Of a stretch of DNA of 64,000 bases, positions 54,282 to 63,756 are shown piece by piece. Source of the DNA: Betaproteobacteria bacterium CG2_30_68_42 (GTDB taxonomy: Bacteria > Pseudomonadota > Gammaproteobacteria > Burkholderiales > Rhodocyclaceae); assembly GCA_001872285.1 (NCBI GenBank), contig MNXU01000002.1:45341-109340 (forward strand), in the 5' to 3' direction. Positions within the stretch are counted from its first letter, which is position 1. Each line of letters opens with the position of its first letter. The translations under genes and the position numbers were made by a program. A model generated the notes under the pieces. It had not been told where the DNA came from. It did no database searches and saw only the letters and a list, made by a program, of their open reading frames with translations.

Positions 54282-56096
54282 CTATCGCGCGGCTGCGGTG
54301 GGATCGGGATGCAGCTTGAAATGGATCAGCGTGCGCAGCTTGGCGGGTGTCACCGGCTTGAGCAGGAAATGCAGCCCCTGCGCGCGCGCCGCGTCCGAGT
54401 GCTCGGCGGAGACGCTGCCGGTCACCAGGATGCCCGGCGTGCGTTCGCCGAAGCGTTCCCGCAGCCTCCGCGTCACATCGAACCCCGATACGCCGTCCGC
54501 GAGATGCAGGTCGGTGACGAGCAGGTCGGGCGCGAGGCCGGAGGCTGCGATCTCCCGCAACGCCTGCGCCTCGTCCTGCCCCGCGAACACCCGTGCTCCC
54601 CAGCCTTCGAGCAGGACGCGCATGCCCGCCAGCACCGCTGGATCGTCGTCGATGACCAGCACCCGGACACCCTCGAGCGAGTGTTGCGCCGGGGCGGCGG
54701 CCTGCGGCGGTCCTTGCGCAAGGGGCTGCTCGCGCCCGCGCGGCACCGCGACGCGGAACACGCTGCCGCGCCCCGGGCGCGAGGCGAGCGTGACGCCGTG
54801 GCCGAGCAGCCGGCACAGCCGCGCCACGATCGCCAGTCCCAGCCCCATTCCCTTTTTCCCGCCTTCGCGCGCGGGACTGCCGAGCTGGACGAACTCCTCG
54901 AACACGCGGCTCCGCTGATCCTCGGAAATGCCCGGCCCGGTGTCCCACACCTCGATGCTCAGGCCGTCCCCGAGCGGCCGCGCGCCGACCAGCACGCCGC
55001 CATGCCGCGTGTAGCGCAGCGCGTTGGTGAGCAGGTTGCGCAGGATGCGCTCGAGCAGCAGCGGGTCGCTGAAGGCATGGGCCGCGGTCGGCCGCACGAC
55101 GAGCCGCAGCCCCTGTTCGGCGGCCTCCGGCTCGAAGTCGAGCGCGAGTTTGTTGAACACGCGCTGCAACGGAAAATGCACGGCGTTCGGGCGGATCGCG
55201 CCGGCCTCGAGCCGGGACATGTCCATCAGCGCGTCGAACAGCGATTCCAGTGCCTCGACCGATGCGTTGATGCTGTGCACGAGCTGGAGCGCGGCCGGCT
55301 CCTGCGTCTTCTCGGTCAGTGCGCCGGCAAACAGTCCGAGGGCGTGCAGCGGCTGGCGCAGGTCGTGGCTGGCGGCGGCGAAGAAGCGGTTCTTGGCCTG
55401 GTTGGCCTGCTCCGCGGCACCGCGCGCCTGGTCGAGCTCGCGGTTGCGCTCGCGCAGGCGCTCCACCAGATCGAGGTTCCGGTAGCGGTTGCGCAGCGAC
55501 TCCACGATCATCGCCATGTTGCGCCGCTGTACGCCGATGATGCTCAGGGCCATCACCGTGACGATGAACGCGACCGCGAGATGGGGTGCGTCGCCCTCCC
55601 ACGCGTTGCGCGCCGCCAGCGGGATGACGGTGGGAAGAAGGAAGGCGTAGAAGGACGGCGGGTGCGGAGCGAGCAGTGCCACGCCGGTGCCGATGACGGC
55701 GAAGATGAGCACCAGCACCATCGTCTGGTGCGCCGGCGAGGCCGGGACGAAGAACGCGACGCCGGCCGCACCCCACAGCAGGCCGGAAATTCCCGCACCG
55801 ATCGCCCAGGTGCGTCCCCAGTCGCGGCTGCGGCCCTCGGGAACTCCGTTCCTGCGGAAACGAAGGTAGAGCGAGAGCCGCCATCCCTGATTGGCGAGCA
55901 TCAGCGCAAACCACGCCAGCATGAGACGAAGGTCGACGCGTCCGGTGAGCACGACCACCAGCAGGGCGGAGCCGATCAGCGTGCCGCTGATGGACACCGG
56001 CAGTTGCCGATAGATCATGTCGATGCGGCTGCGCGCGACCCGCGCCTCCAGCGTTCCGGACGCAGCCGCGCCGGAGTGCCCGGCAGAGAGATCCAC
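54282..56096 (-). CDS. Hybrid sensor histidine kinase (NahK/RpfC-like architecture)
   Basis: This 604-residue protein has an N-terminal membrane region of about five to six helices (to about residue 175), a coiled-coil linker (ERLRERNRELDQARGAAEQA), a HisKA/HATPase core with the phosphorylated His in FFAAASHDLRQPLHALGLF and GGKKGMGLGLAIVARLCRLL, then a C-terminal receiver (VRVLVIDDDP, Asp in LVTDLHLADGVSG, Lys in LLKPVTP). It follows the LuxR-type regulator after 17 bases. The GTG at 56096 gives the usual N-terminus; an ATG at DMIYRQLP would be shorter. The core is close to kinases that partner FIST/NosP proteins. Confidence 0.85.
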   Translation of the reverse strand: MDLSAGHSGAAASGTLEARVARSRIDMIYRQLPVSISGTLIGSALLVVVLTGRVDLRLMLAWFALMLANQGWRLSLYLRFRRNGVPEGRSRDWGRTWAIGAGISGLLWGAAGVAFFVPASPAHQTMVLVLIFAVIGTGVALLAPHPPSFYAFLLPTVIPLAARNAWEGDAPHLAVAFIVTVMALSIIGVQRRNMAMIVESLRNRYRNLDLVERLRERNRELDQARGAAEQANQAKNRFFAAASHDLRQPLHALGLFAGALTEKTQEPAALQLVHSINASVEALESLFDALMDMSRLEAGAIRPNAVHFPLQRVFNKLALDFEPEAAEQGLRLVVRPTAAHAFSDPLLLERILRNLLTNALRYTRHGGVLVGARPLGDGLSIEVWDTGPGISEDQRSRVFEEFVQLGSPAREGGKKGMGLGLAIVARLCRLLGHGVTLASRPGRGSVFRVAVPRGREQPLAQGPPQAAAPAQHSLEGVRVLVIDDDPAVLAGMRVLLEGWGARVFAGQDEAQALREIAASGLAPDLLVTDLHLADGVSGFDVTRRLRERFGERTPGILVTGSVSAEHSDAARAQGLHFLLKPVTPAKLRTLIHFKLHPDPTAAAR

Positions 56097-56113
56097 GGAG
56101 CTTCGGCCCGGGC

Positions 56114-56764
56114 TCAGTGCTTCGTGGCGGGGAAGCTCAGGCCGAGCCGGTTGGCGGCGATCACCGCCTGGGTGCGGTTGGTCACCTCGAGCGCCTTCAG
56201 GATGGCGGTGACGTGGATCTTCACCGTTCCTTCGGCGAGGCCGAGCTCCCGGCAGATGAGCTTGTTGGGCTTGCCCTGCACCATCAGCGCCAGCACTTCG
56301 CTCTGGCGTTCCGTGAGTCCGATTCCGGCTGGATCCAGAGCGCCGCAAGGCCGCGCGCTCACGGGCTCCGCGGGCAACGCCTGGAGCGGGACATAGACTC
56401 CTCCCGCGAGCACCAGCCGCAATGCGCCGAGCATCACCTGGTTCGACGATGACTTCGGCACGAAGCCCATCGCACCGCCGTCCAGGGCGGTGCGAACGCT
56501 CTCCGTATCCTCGCTCGCAGAGAGGACGACGATCGGAACGTCGGGCCGGCGCGCGCGAAGCCGCGCGAGCGCCTCGCGTCCGTCCATGTCGGGCAGCGCG
56601 AGGTCGAGCAGGACGAGATCGAGATCGGCATGCTCGTCGATCGCGCGCAGCGCCGCGGCGCCGTCCGCGGCATCGAGCAGTTCGAGCCCGGTGTCCAGCT
56701 CCGCGAGGACGTAGCGCAGCGCGGAGCGGATCAGCGGATGATCGTCCACCATGAGGATCTTCAT
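56114..56764 (-). CDS. NarL/LuxR-type response regulator
   Basis: This 216-residue regulator has a receiver (MKILMVDDHPLIRSALRYVL, Asp in LVLLDLALPDMDG near residue 55, Lys in GFVPKSSS) and a LuxR helix-turn-helix (GLTERQSEVLALMVQGKPNK, then LAEGTVKIHVTAIL). It is encoded directly upstream of the hybrid kinase and is its probable output partner. Targets are unknown; related regulators in this architecture control biofilm or ethanol and NO responses. Confidence 0.92.
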   Translation of the reverse strand: MKILMVDDHPLIRSALRYVLAELDTGLELLDAADGAAALRAIDEHADLDLVLLDLALPDMDGREALARLRARRPDVPIVVLSASEDTESVRTALDGGAMGFVPKSSSNQVMLGALRLVLAGGVYVPLQALPAEPVSARPCGALDPAGIGLTERQSEVLALMVQGKPNKLICRELGLAEGTVKIHVTAILKALEVTNRTQAVIAANRLGLSFPATKH

Positions 56765-56937
56765 CTCTCGTGCGCCCGCGCTTGCCGCGCATGTGGCCGT
56801 GTCACCGACACGTGCCCCAGTATAGTCGAACTGCATCGCCTTCCGGTAAGCCTGCATCAGTGCGCCCATCGTGTCCTCCCCTTGTCCGCAGCGGCAGGTT
56901 AGCGCGGTCGGCGGTCCGGGTGAATACGACCCTCGGC

Positions 56938-57744
56938 CTAGAACCTCCGGCCGGGACCGCGGTAGCAGTACAGGCGGGTGCGGCGCCGGTCGGAGAGTTC
57001 CAGCACCTCGTCCGGCGCACGGTCGGGCAGCGGAAAGCTGTTGGACACGAACAGCGCGGCGGGCGCAAGCTCGCGGTCGAGCTTGAGCGAGAGCCTCGCC
57101 ATCGCGGCCGGGGACAGGAAGGCATACACGACGTCGTAGCGCGAGAGATCCTCGTCCCAGAAGTCGCCCCGGCGCAGTTCGACGTTGAGCAGCGCGCGGC
57201 AGGCGAGCCTCGCGATCAGCCAGGGCAGCGGGGCGTTCTCCACGCCTGCGAAGTGGCAATTTGCGCGTTGCCTCGCGCAGCGGCGCAGCAGCGTGCCGGT
57301 TCCGCTGCCCAGATCGATCACGCGCGTGTCCTGATGCAGCGGAATCAATCCGAGCAGCGCGCGTGCGGTCGCGGCGTTCGAGAGGTAGAGCGGCACCCGG
57401 CTGCGGAAGGTCGTCCAATAGATGAGCAGCAGGAGGAGGAAGCCGGCCAGGAACCACGCCGGTGCGATGCTCGCCGACAGTGCCAGCACCAGCGCCGGAG
57501 AGAACAGGAGATGGATCGCGATCCACCAGGGCTCGGCGCGCAGCGCGGCGCTCAGGACCGCGGCGGTGAGCCCCTGGGCGAGGGCGAGCGCGAGCATCGA
57601 GGGTTGGCTCGCGACGAGCGGCGCGGCGATCCACACCAGCAGCCAGCCTGCGATCTGCGCGATGAGGGCTCTCGCGACGACCCGCCCTGCGCCCGGCCCC
57701 ACTGTCCCATGATCCCTGTCCCCTGTCGCCTGACCCCTGCTCAT
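56938..57744 (-). CDS. Membrane-anchored class I SAM-dependent methyltransferase
   Basis: This 268-residue protein has three to four hydrophobic helices in the first 110 residues followed by a Rossmann methyltransferase domain with motif I VIDLGSGTGTLLRRCA and later GDFWDEDLSRYDVVYAFLSP. The substrate is unknown. The ATG overlaps the stop of the indolepyruvate oxidoreductase gene (ATGA), so it is the last gene of that operon. Confidence 0.82.
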   Translation of the reverse strand: MSRGQATGDRDHGTVGPGAGRVVARALIAQIAGWLLVWIAAPLVASQPSMLALALAQGLTAAVLSAALRAEPWWIAIHLLFSPALVLALSASIAPAWFLAGFLLLLLIYWTTFRSRVPLYLSNAATARALLGLIPLHQDTRVIDLGSGTGTLLRRCARQRANCHFAGVENAPLPWLIARLACRALLNVELRRGDFWDEDLSRYDVVYAFLSPAAMARLSLKLDRELAPAALFVSNSFPLPDRAPDEVLELSDRRRTRLYCYRGPGRRF

Positions 57745-60700
57745 GGCGCCGCGGCGCCCGCCGGCGCGCTGCGCCACTCTCGCCACAGCTCTTCGCGGCG
57801 GGCGCGGGCGGAGCCGATCGCGGCGCGCTTGACATGCCCGAAGCCGCGGATGCGCTCGGGCAGACGGGCGATCTCGATCGCGGTGGAAAGCCGCGCGGCG
57901 TCGAGCTCCGCAGCCACCCGCCCGATGTCCTGCTCGTAGTCGCGGATGAGTTCGCGCTCGGCGCGTCGGTCGGGGTTCGAGGCGAACGGATCCAGGCGGC
58001 TTGCGCGCAGGAACCGGAGCGCGGCCAGCATCCGGAATGCCGTCATCATCCACGGCCCGAAGGCGCGTTTGGCGGGAACGCCGGTCGCCGGATCGGGCCT
58101 CGACAGGAAGGGTGGGGCGAGGTGGAAGTGCAGTCGGACATCGCCCTCGAAGCTCTCGCGGATCCCGTCGAGGAAGCGCGGATCGGCATACAGCCGGGCG
58201 ACCTCGTATTCGTCCTTGTACGCAAGCAGCTTGAAGTAGCCGTGCGCAACGGCTTCGGCCAGCCGGATGGAGCCCAGCGCAGACTCGGCCGAGCGCACGC
58301 GCTCGACCAGCGCCCGGTAGCGCCGCGCCAAGGTGCGGTCCTGATAGGCGGTCAGGATCTCCACGCGCTGCGCGACGATCGCTTCGAGCCCGGCCGGCCG
58401 CGCCGCTACCCGCCCGCCCGAAGCGAAGCGTTCGACCGCGGCCGGGTCGTGAGCCGCGCGCCTGCCCCAGAGGAGCGCCTGGTGGTTCATCTCGACCGCG
58501 ACGCCGTTGAGTTCGATCGCCTGCTCCAGCGCATCGAGCGACACCGGCACCCAGCCCTTCTGCCAGGCGTAGCCGAGCAGGAACGCGTTGGTCGCGATCG
58601 CGTCCCCCATCAGCCGCGTCGCGAGCCGGCTCGCATCGACGAAGGCGGCCGCCTCCTCGCCGATCGTGCCGGCGATCGCCTCGCGCATCGCGGCCATCGG
58701 GAAACGCCAGTCGGGATCGCGGGTGAATTCGGCGGTGGGCGTCTCGGCGCAATTGACGACCGCGCGGCTGCGGCCGCGGCACATTTTCGCCAGCGCCTCG
58801 CCCGAAGCGCTCACCACGAGGTCTCCGCCGATGACCGCATCGGCTTCGCCGGCAGCGATGCGCACGGCGTGCAGCGCCGCGGGGTCGTCGCAGATGCGCA
58901 CGTGGGAATACACCGCCCCGCCCTTCTGCGCCAGCCCGGCCATGTCGAGCACGCTGATGCCCTTGCCATCGACGTGCGCGGCCATGCCGATCAGCGCGCC
59001 GATGGTGACCACACCGGTCCCGCCCACCCCGGTCACGAGGAGGTTGCACGGCTCGACCGTGGGCGGCAGCTCCGGCGACGGCAGTTCGTCGAAGCGGCCA
59101 TCGTCGCCCGCCATCGCTGCGCCTCTGCGCGGCCGGCCGCCCTCGACGGTCACGAACGACGGGCAGAAGCCGGCGAGGCAGGAGAAGTCCTTGTTGCAGG
59201 CCGACTGGTCGATCGCGCGCTTGCGGCCGAATTCCGTCTCCAGCGGCACGATCGCCAGGCAGTTGGACTGCACGCCGCAATCCCCACAGCCCTCGCACAC
59301 TGCTTCGTTGATGAACATGCGCCGCGCCGGATCCGGATAGGTGCCGCGATGGCGCCGGCGGCGCTTTTCGGCGGCGCAGGTCTGGTCGTAGATGAGCGCC
59401 GAGACGCCGTGGAACTCGCGCAGTTCGCGCTGCACGCGGTCCAGTTCGCTGCGGTCGCGCGCCTGCACGCGCTCGGGCAACGCGCCAGGGCCGGCGTATT
59501 TCTCGGGCTGGTCGGTCACCACCACGATGCGCTTCACGCCCTCGGCGGCGAGCTGGCGCACGACCGCGGGGACGCAGAGCGCGCCCTCGACCGGCTGGCC
59601 CCCGGTCATCGCGACCGCGTCGTTGAAGAGGATCTTGTAGGTGATCGAAACACCGGCCGCGACCGCTGCCCGGATCGCGAGGCTCCCCGAGTGGAACCAG
59701 GTCCCGTCGCCGAGATTGGCGAAGACATGTTTCTCGTCCGTGAAGGGCGACTGCCCGATCCATGCGGCCCCTTCTCCGCCCATGTGGCTGAAGGTGGCGG
59801 TGCTGCGGTCCATCCACAGCGCCATGTAATGGCAGCCGATGCCTGCCAGCGCGCGACTGCCCTCCGGCACCCGGGTCGAGGTGTTGTGAGGACAGCCGGG
59901 GCAGAAGTAGGGCACGCGCTGGAGGGTTGCCGGCGCCCGCGCGAGCGCCTTCGCCTTGGCGTCGAGGAAGGCGAGCCGGCTGCGCATCCGGTCCGAATCG
60001 TGGAAGCGTCCCACACGCGAGGCGATCGCGCGGGCGACGAGTGCCGGGTCGAGTTCGCCCGTGGCCGGCAGCAGCCGGTTTCCCCGCTCGTCGAGCTTCC
60101 CGATCACCCGCGGGCGCAAGGGCTCGGGGCGGTCGTAGAACTGTTCCTTGATCTGGGTTTCGAGGATGGGGCGCTTCTCCTCGACCACCAGGATTTCTTC
60201 CAGCCCTTCGGCGAACGCGCGCACGCCTTCGGGCTCGAGCGGCCACACCATGCCGGCCTTGAACAGCCGGATACCGACGCGCGCGGCCGCCGGCGCGTCG
60301 ATGCCGAGGTCTTCCAGCGCCTGGCGGACGTCGAGAAAGGCCTTGCCCGCGGTGAGGATGCCCAGGCGCGCGTTCGGGCTGTCCAACACGATGCGGTTCA
60401 GCCCGTTCGAGCGGCAGTAGGCCGCCGCCGCCTCGAGCTTGTGATCGAGCAGGCGCTCCTCCTGGACCATGGGCGGATCGGGCCAGCGGATGTTGAGTCC
60501 GCCGGGAGGCATCGCGAAGTCCTGCGGGAGCGCGATCTTCACGCGCCGGGGGTCGATCTCGACCGACGCCGAGCACTCGATGATGTCGGCGAGCACCTTG
60601 AAGGCGACCCAGCAGCCGGCGAAGCGGCTCATTGCCCACCCGTGCAGGGCGAGGTCCAGGATTTCCTGGACGCCGGCAGGCGCGAGGATGGGCATCATGA

Positions 60701-61196
60701 CCGCCTGGAAGACATGGTCGGTCTGGTGCGGCAGGGTTGAGGAGCGCGCGGCGTGATCGTCGCCTGCCAGCGCCAGCACGCCGCCGTGGGGCGCGGTGCC
60801 CGCCGCGTTCGCATGACGGAACACGTCCCCGCAGCGATCCACGCCCGGTCCCTTGCCGTACCACAGGGCGAAGACACCGTCATGGCGGCTGCCGCGAGCG
60901 AGGCCGAGCTGCTGCGTGCCCCAGACCGCGGTCGCGGCGAGATCCTCGTTGACGCCCGGCTGGAAGGTGATGCGATGGGCTTCGAGGTGGGCGCGCGCCT
61001 TCCACAGCGTCTGGTCGAGCCCGCCCAGCGGCGAGCCGCGATAGCCGGAGATGAAACCGGCGGTGTCGAGCCCGGCCGCGGCGTCGCGTTCGCGCTGTAG
61101 CATCAATGCCCGCGCGACGGCCTGATGGCCGGTCATGAAGACGCGCCCGGCTGCGCGCAGGTACTTGTCTTCGAGGCTGACCGGTCCGGGTTTCAC
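57741..61196 (-). CDS. Fused indolepyruvate ferredoxin oxidoreductase family protein
   Basis: This 1,151-residue enzyme combines the N-terminal pyrimidine-binding half (MTGHQAVARAL ... GYRGSPLGGLDQ), the TPP-binding half (PYFCPGCPHNTSTRVP ... ANLGDGTWFHSG), a ferredoxin-like segment (CEGCGDCGVQSNC, then SACNKDFSC) and a gamma domain (GVGGTGVVTIGALIGMAAH). It oxidatively decarboxylates aryl or branched 2-oxo acids to acyl-CoA with ferredoxin as acceptor. The GTG start lies 28 bases after the FAD oxidase gene. The Fpr-like protein at 35988 is a possible ferredoxin partner. Confidence 0.93.
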   Translation of the reverse strand: MKPGPVSLEDKYLRAAGRVFMTGHQAVARALMLQRERDAAAGLDTAGFISGYRGSPLGGLDQTLWKARAHLEAHRITFQPGVNEDLAATAVWGTQQLGLARGSRHDGVFALWYGKGPGVDRCGDVFRHANAAGTAPHGGVLALAGDDHAARSSTLPHQTDHVFQAVMMPILAPAGVQEILDLALHGWAMSRFAGCWVAFKVLADIIECSASVEIDPRRVKIALPQDFAMPPGGLNIRWPDPPMVQEERLLDHKLEAAAAYCRSNGLNRIVLDSPNARLGILTAGKAFLDVRQALEDLGIDAPAAARVGIRLFKAGMVWPLEPEGVRAFAEGLEEILVVEEKRPILETQIKEQFYDRPEPLRPRVIGKLDERGNRLLPATGELDPALVARAIASRVGRFHDSDRMRSRLAFLDAKAKALARAPATLQRVPYFCPGCPHNTSTRVPEGSRALAGIGCHYMALWMDRSTATFSHMGGEGAAWIGQSPFTDEKHVFANLGDGTWFHSGSLAIRAAVAAGVSITYKILFNDAVAMTGGQPVEGALCVPAVVRQLAAEGVKRIVVVTDQPEKYAGPGALPERVQARDRSELDRVQRELREFHGVSALIYDQTCAAEKRRRRHRGTYPDPARRMFINEAVCEGCGDCGVQSNCLAIVPLETEFGRKRAIDQSACNKDFSCLAGFCPSFVTVEGGRPRRGAAMAGDDGRFDELPSPELPPTVEPCNLLVTGVGGTGVVTIGALIGMAAHVDGKGISVLDMAGLAQKGGAVYSHVRICDDPAALHAVRIAAGEADAVIGGDLVVSASGEALAKMCRGRSRAVVNCAETPTAEFTRDPDWRFPMAAMREAIAGTIGEEAAAFVDASRLATRLMGDAIATNAFLLGYAWQKGWVPVSLDALEQAIELNGVAVEMNHQALLWGRRAAHDPAAVERFASGGRVAARPAGLEAIVAQRVEILTAYQDRTLARRYRALVERVRSAESALGSIRLAEAVAHGYFKLLAYKDEYEVARLYADPRFLDGIRESFEGDVRLHFHLAPPFLSRPDPATGVPAKRAFGPWMMTAFRMLAALRFLRASRLDPFASNPDRRAERELIRDYEQDIGRVAAELDAARLSTAIEIARLPERIRGFGHVKRAAIGSARARREELWREWRSAPAGAAAP

Positions 61197-61224
61197 GAGA
61201 GCCTCCGGGGCCGCGGCCGCCGCA

Positions 61225-62625
61225 TCACGGCTCGGGCAGGACCTTGCCGGGGTTGAACAGGTTCTCGGGATCGATTGCCCGCTTGATCGCGCGCATCACC
61301 TCGATGGCCGCCCCATGCTCGGCGGCGAGGAAGCCCTGCTTGCCGATGCCGATGCCGTGTTCGCCGGTGCAGGTGCCCTCCATGCGCAGGGCGCGCGCGG
61401 CGAGCCGCCCGGCGAAGGCGTGCGCGTGCGCCATCTCGGCGGGGTCGGCCGGGTCGACGAGCAGCACCAGATGGAAATTGCCGTCGCCGACATGCCCGAC
61501 CAGCGGCGCGAGCAGCCCGCTTTGCGCGATGTCGGCGGCCGTCTCCCCGATGCAGTCGGCGAGCCGCGAGATCGGGACGCACACGTCGGTGGTGAGGGAG
61601 CGGGCCCCGGGCCTGAGGCCGAGACAGGCATAGTAGGCGTCGTGGCGCGCCTGCCAGAGCCGCGAACGGTCCTCGGGGCGCGTCGCCCATTCGAAGTCGA
61701 GCCCGCCGTGGCCGCTCGCCAGCTCCTGCACCGCCTGCGCCTGTTCGGCGACCGCGGCCGGGCTGCCGTGAAACTCGAAGAACAGCGTGGGCCCTTCGCG
61801 CAGGCTGGTCTTGCTGTAGCGGTTGATCGCGGCGATCGCCAGGCGATCGAGCAGCTCGATGCGCGCGACCGGCACGCCGAGCTGGATGGTCTGGATCACC
61901 GTATCGACCGCTACGTCCATGCTCGGGAACACGCATACCGCGCTCGAGATCGCCTCGGGAACCGGATACAGGCGCACGGTGATCTCGGTCATGATGCCGA
62001 GCGTGCCCTCCGAGCCGATGAACAGCCGGGTCAGGTCGTAGCCGGCTGCGGATTTTTTCGCGCGCGTGCCGGTCTTGACGATGCTGCCGTCCGCGAGCAC
62101 TACCCTGGCGTTCAGCACGTTCTCGCGCATCGTCCCGTAGCGCACCGCGTTGGTGCCGGAAGCCCGGGTCGCCGCCATGCCGCCGAGCGTGGCATCCGCG
62201 CCCGGATCGATCGGGAAGAACAGTCCGGTGTCGTGCAGGGCCTGGTTGAGCTGCTTGCGCGTCACGCCGGCCTCTACGGTGGCGTCGAGATCGGCCGCCC
62301 GGATGGCCAGCACGCGGTTCATCCGCGACAGATCCACGCACACCCCGCCGCGCACCGCGAGCACATGGCCCTCGAGCGAGGTGCCGGCCCCGAATGCAAT
62401 GACCGGCACATGGTGCGCGCGGCAGGCACGGACCACCTCGGCGACTTCCGCAGTCGATTCCGGGAACACCACGGCGTCGGGCGGGGCCGGCGGGTGGGCC
62501 GATTCATCCTTGCCGTGATGGGCCCGCACGGCCTCGCCGCGCGAGAAGCGTTCCCCGAAGCGGGCGGCGAGCGCTTCGGCGAGCGCTTCGGGCAGGGGGG
62601 CGTGTGCTGGGTAGGGGGCGTTCAT
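61225..62625 (-). CDS. FAD-linked oxidase, D-lactate dehydrogenase/glycolate oxidase GlcD type
   Basis: This 466-residue flavoprotein has the PCMH FAD-binding half (FGAGTSLEGHVLAVRGGVCV, then GADATLGGMAATRASGTNAVRYG) and the C-terminal FAD-linked oxidase half (VGHVGDGNFHLVLLVDP ... GTCTGEHGIGIGKQGFL). It oxidises a 2-hydroxy acid such as D-lactate to the 2-oxo acid, a substrate class fitting the neighbouring 2-oxo acid ferredoxin oxidoreductase. It starts 9 bases after the nitroreductase stop. Confidence 0.9.
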   Translation of the reverse strand: MNAPYPAHAPLPEALAEALAARFGERFSRGEAVRAHHGKDESAHPPAPPDAVVFPESTAEVAEVVRACRAHHVPVIAFGAGTSLEGHVLAVRGGVCVDLSRMNRVLAIRAADLDATVEAGVTRKQLNQALHDTGLFFPIDPGADATLGGMAATRASGTNAVRYGTMRENVLNARVVLADGSIVKTGTRAKKSAAGYDLTRLFIGSEGTLGIMTEITVRLYPVPEAISSAVCVFPSMDVAVDTVIQTIQLGVPVARIELLDRLAIAAINRYSKTSLREGPTLFFEFHGSPAAVAEQAQAVQELASGHGGLDFEWATRPEDRSRLWQARHDAYYACLGLRPGARSLTTDVCVPISRLADCIGETAADIAQSGLLAPLVGHVGDGNFHLVLLVDPADPAEMAHAHAFAGRLAARALRMEGTCTGEHGIGIGKQGFLAAEHGAAIEVMRAIKRAIDPENLFNPGKVLPEP

Positions 62626-62634
62626 GACCGGGCC

Positions 62635-63231
62635 TCAGAGGATGCGGCACGCCTCGTCGAAGTCCAGCCGGGGTGCGCGCGGATAGAGCTTCGACGCGTC
62701 CCCGTAGCCGAGGTTGCACAGGAAGTTGGACTTCACCCGGCCCTCGGGGAAGAATTCGCGGTCGACGCCTTCGTTGTCGAAGCCGGACATCGGGCCGCAG
62801 TCCAGACCGAGCGAGCGCGCGGCCAGGATCAGGTAGGCGCCCTGCAGGCTCGAGTTGCGGAAGGCCGTGGCCGCGGCGAGCGCCTCCTTGCCCGGCCCGT
62901 CGAACCAGGAGCGTGCATCGGCGGCTGGGAACAGGCGGGGCAGGTGCTCGTAGAAGCGCGTGTCCATGGCGATGATCGCGGTGGCGGGCGCGGCCAGGGT
63001 CTTCGCCCGGTTGCCCTCCATGAGGTGGGGAAGGAGGCGCTGCTTGGCTTCGCGGCTTTTCAGGAACACGACGCGCATCGGGCTGCAGTTGGCGGAGGTC
63101 GGCGCCATCCGGGCGAGCTCATAGACGCGCCGCAACAGCGCGTCTTCGACCGGCCGGGCCATCCATCCGTTGTGCGTGCGGGCCTCGAGGAAAAGCGAAT
63201 CGAGCTGGCGGGGGCTGAGCGGTTCTGACAT
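62635..63231 (-). CDS. RutE/HadB-like nitroreductase family protein (malonic semialdehyde reductase-like)
   Basis: This 198-residue FMN protein has the RutE-type features NGWMARPVEDALLRRVYELA, MAPTSANCSPMRVVFL and a C-terminal GLDCGPMSGFDNEGVDREFF. RutE reduces malonic semialdehyde to 3-hydroxypropionate with NADPH. The ATG at 63231 is used, with the conserved N-terminus LSPRQLDSLFLEARTHNGW; longer in-frame sequence upstream has no match. It is the first gene of a leftward operon with the FAD oxidase and the 2-oxo acid oxidoreductase. Confidence 0.88.
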   Translation of the reverse strand: MSEPLSPRQLDSLFLEARTHNGWMARPVEDALLRRVYELARMAPTSANCSPMRVVFLKSREAKQRLLPHLMEGNRAKTLAAPATAIIAMDTRFYEHLPRLFPAADARSWFDGPGKEALAAATAFRNSSLQGAYLILAARSLGLDCGPMSGFDNEGVDREFFPEGRVKSNFLCNLGYGDASKLYPRAPRLDFDEACRIL

Positions 63232-63359
63232 GGCCGTGTCACCGTGGGAGGGTCGGGGCAGCATTCTACCCCGGCCGCGCATGCACCACCGCCGGGCCCG
63301 AACGCAACCGCCCTGCCGCGGGTGCCGCCCGCCGGTGTCTCGGCCGGCCGCCAGCATGT

Positions 63360-63388
63360 TTGACTTGCGGCACGGTTATGAAGATAAT
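63360..63388 (+). promoter_or_regulatory. Sigma-70 promoter of the tRNA cluster
   Basis: TTGACT (63360-63365) and GATAAT (63383-63388) are spaced by exactly 17 bases, 13 bases before tRNA-Tyr. It is a strong promoter that should drive tRNA-Tyr-Gly-Thr and tuf. Confidence 0.8.
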
Positions 63389-63401
63389 GCGCCGTTTCGC
63401 T

Positions 63402-63486
<85 letters not shown>

Positions 63487-63524
63487 TCGGGCTGCCGAAC
63501 AGGACGGAGGGGCGGGCGGTCCGG

Positions 63525-63598
63525 GCGGGTGTAGCTCAATGGTAGAGCAGAAGCCTTCCAAGCTTATGACGAGGGTTCGATTCCCTTCACCCGCTCCA
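63525..63598 (+). tRNA. tRNA-Gly (TCC)
   Basis: This 74-base tRNA has acceptor GCGGGTG/CACCCGC, D arm AGCTCAATGGTAGAGC, anticodon TCC at 63557-63559, T arm GGTTCGATTCC and encoded CCA. The outermost anticodon-stem pair is a mismatch (G/A). Confidence 0.95.
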
Positions 63599-63613
63599 CG
63601 GTGTTTCTGGGCG

Positions 63614-63688
<75 letters not shown>

Positions 63689-63756
63689 AATCCCGCCTGG
63701 AGCCGCGATTCGCCGCTGCGAGAACGTGAAGCTGATCTTGACTGGAGCGAGAGGAC

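Noticed and set aside
56938..60864. A single 1,308-codon open frame on the minus strand
   Set aside because: Only its last 268 codons (the methyltransferase) are real; the rest is an Arg-rich shadow of the indolepyruvate oxidoreductase gene in another frame.
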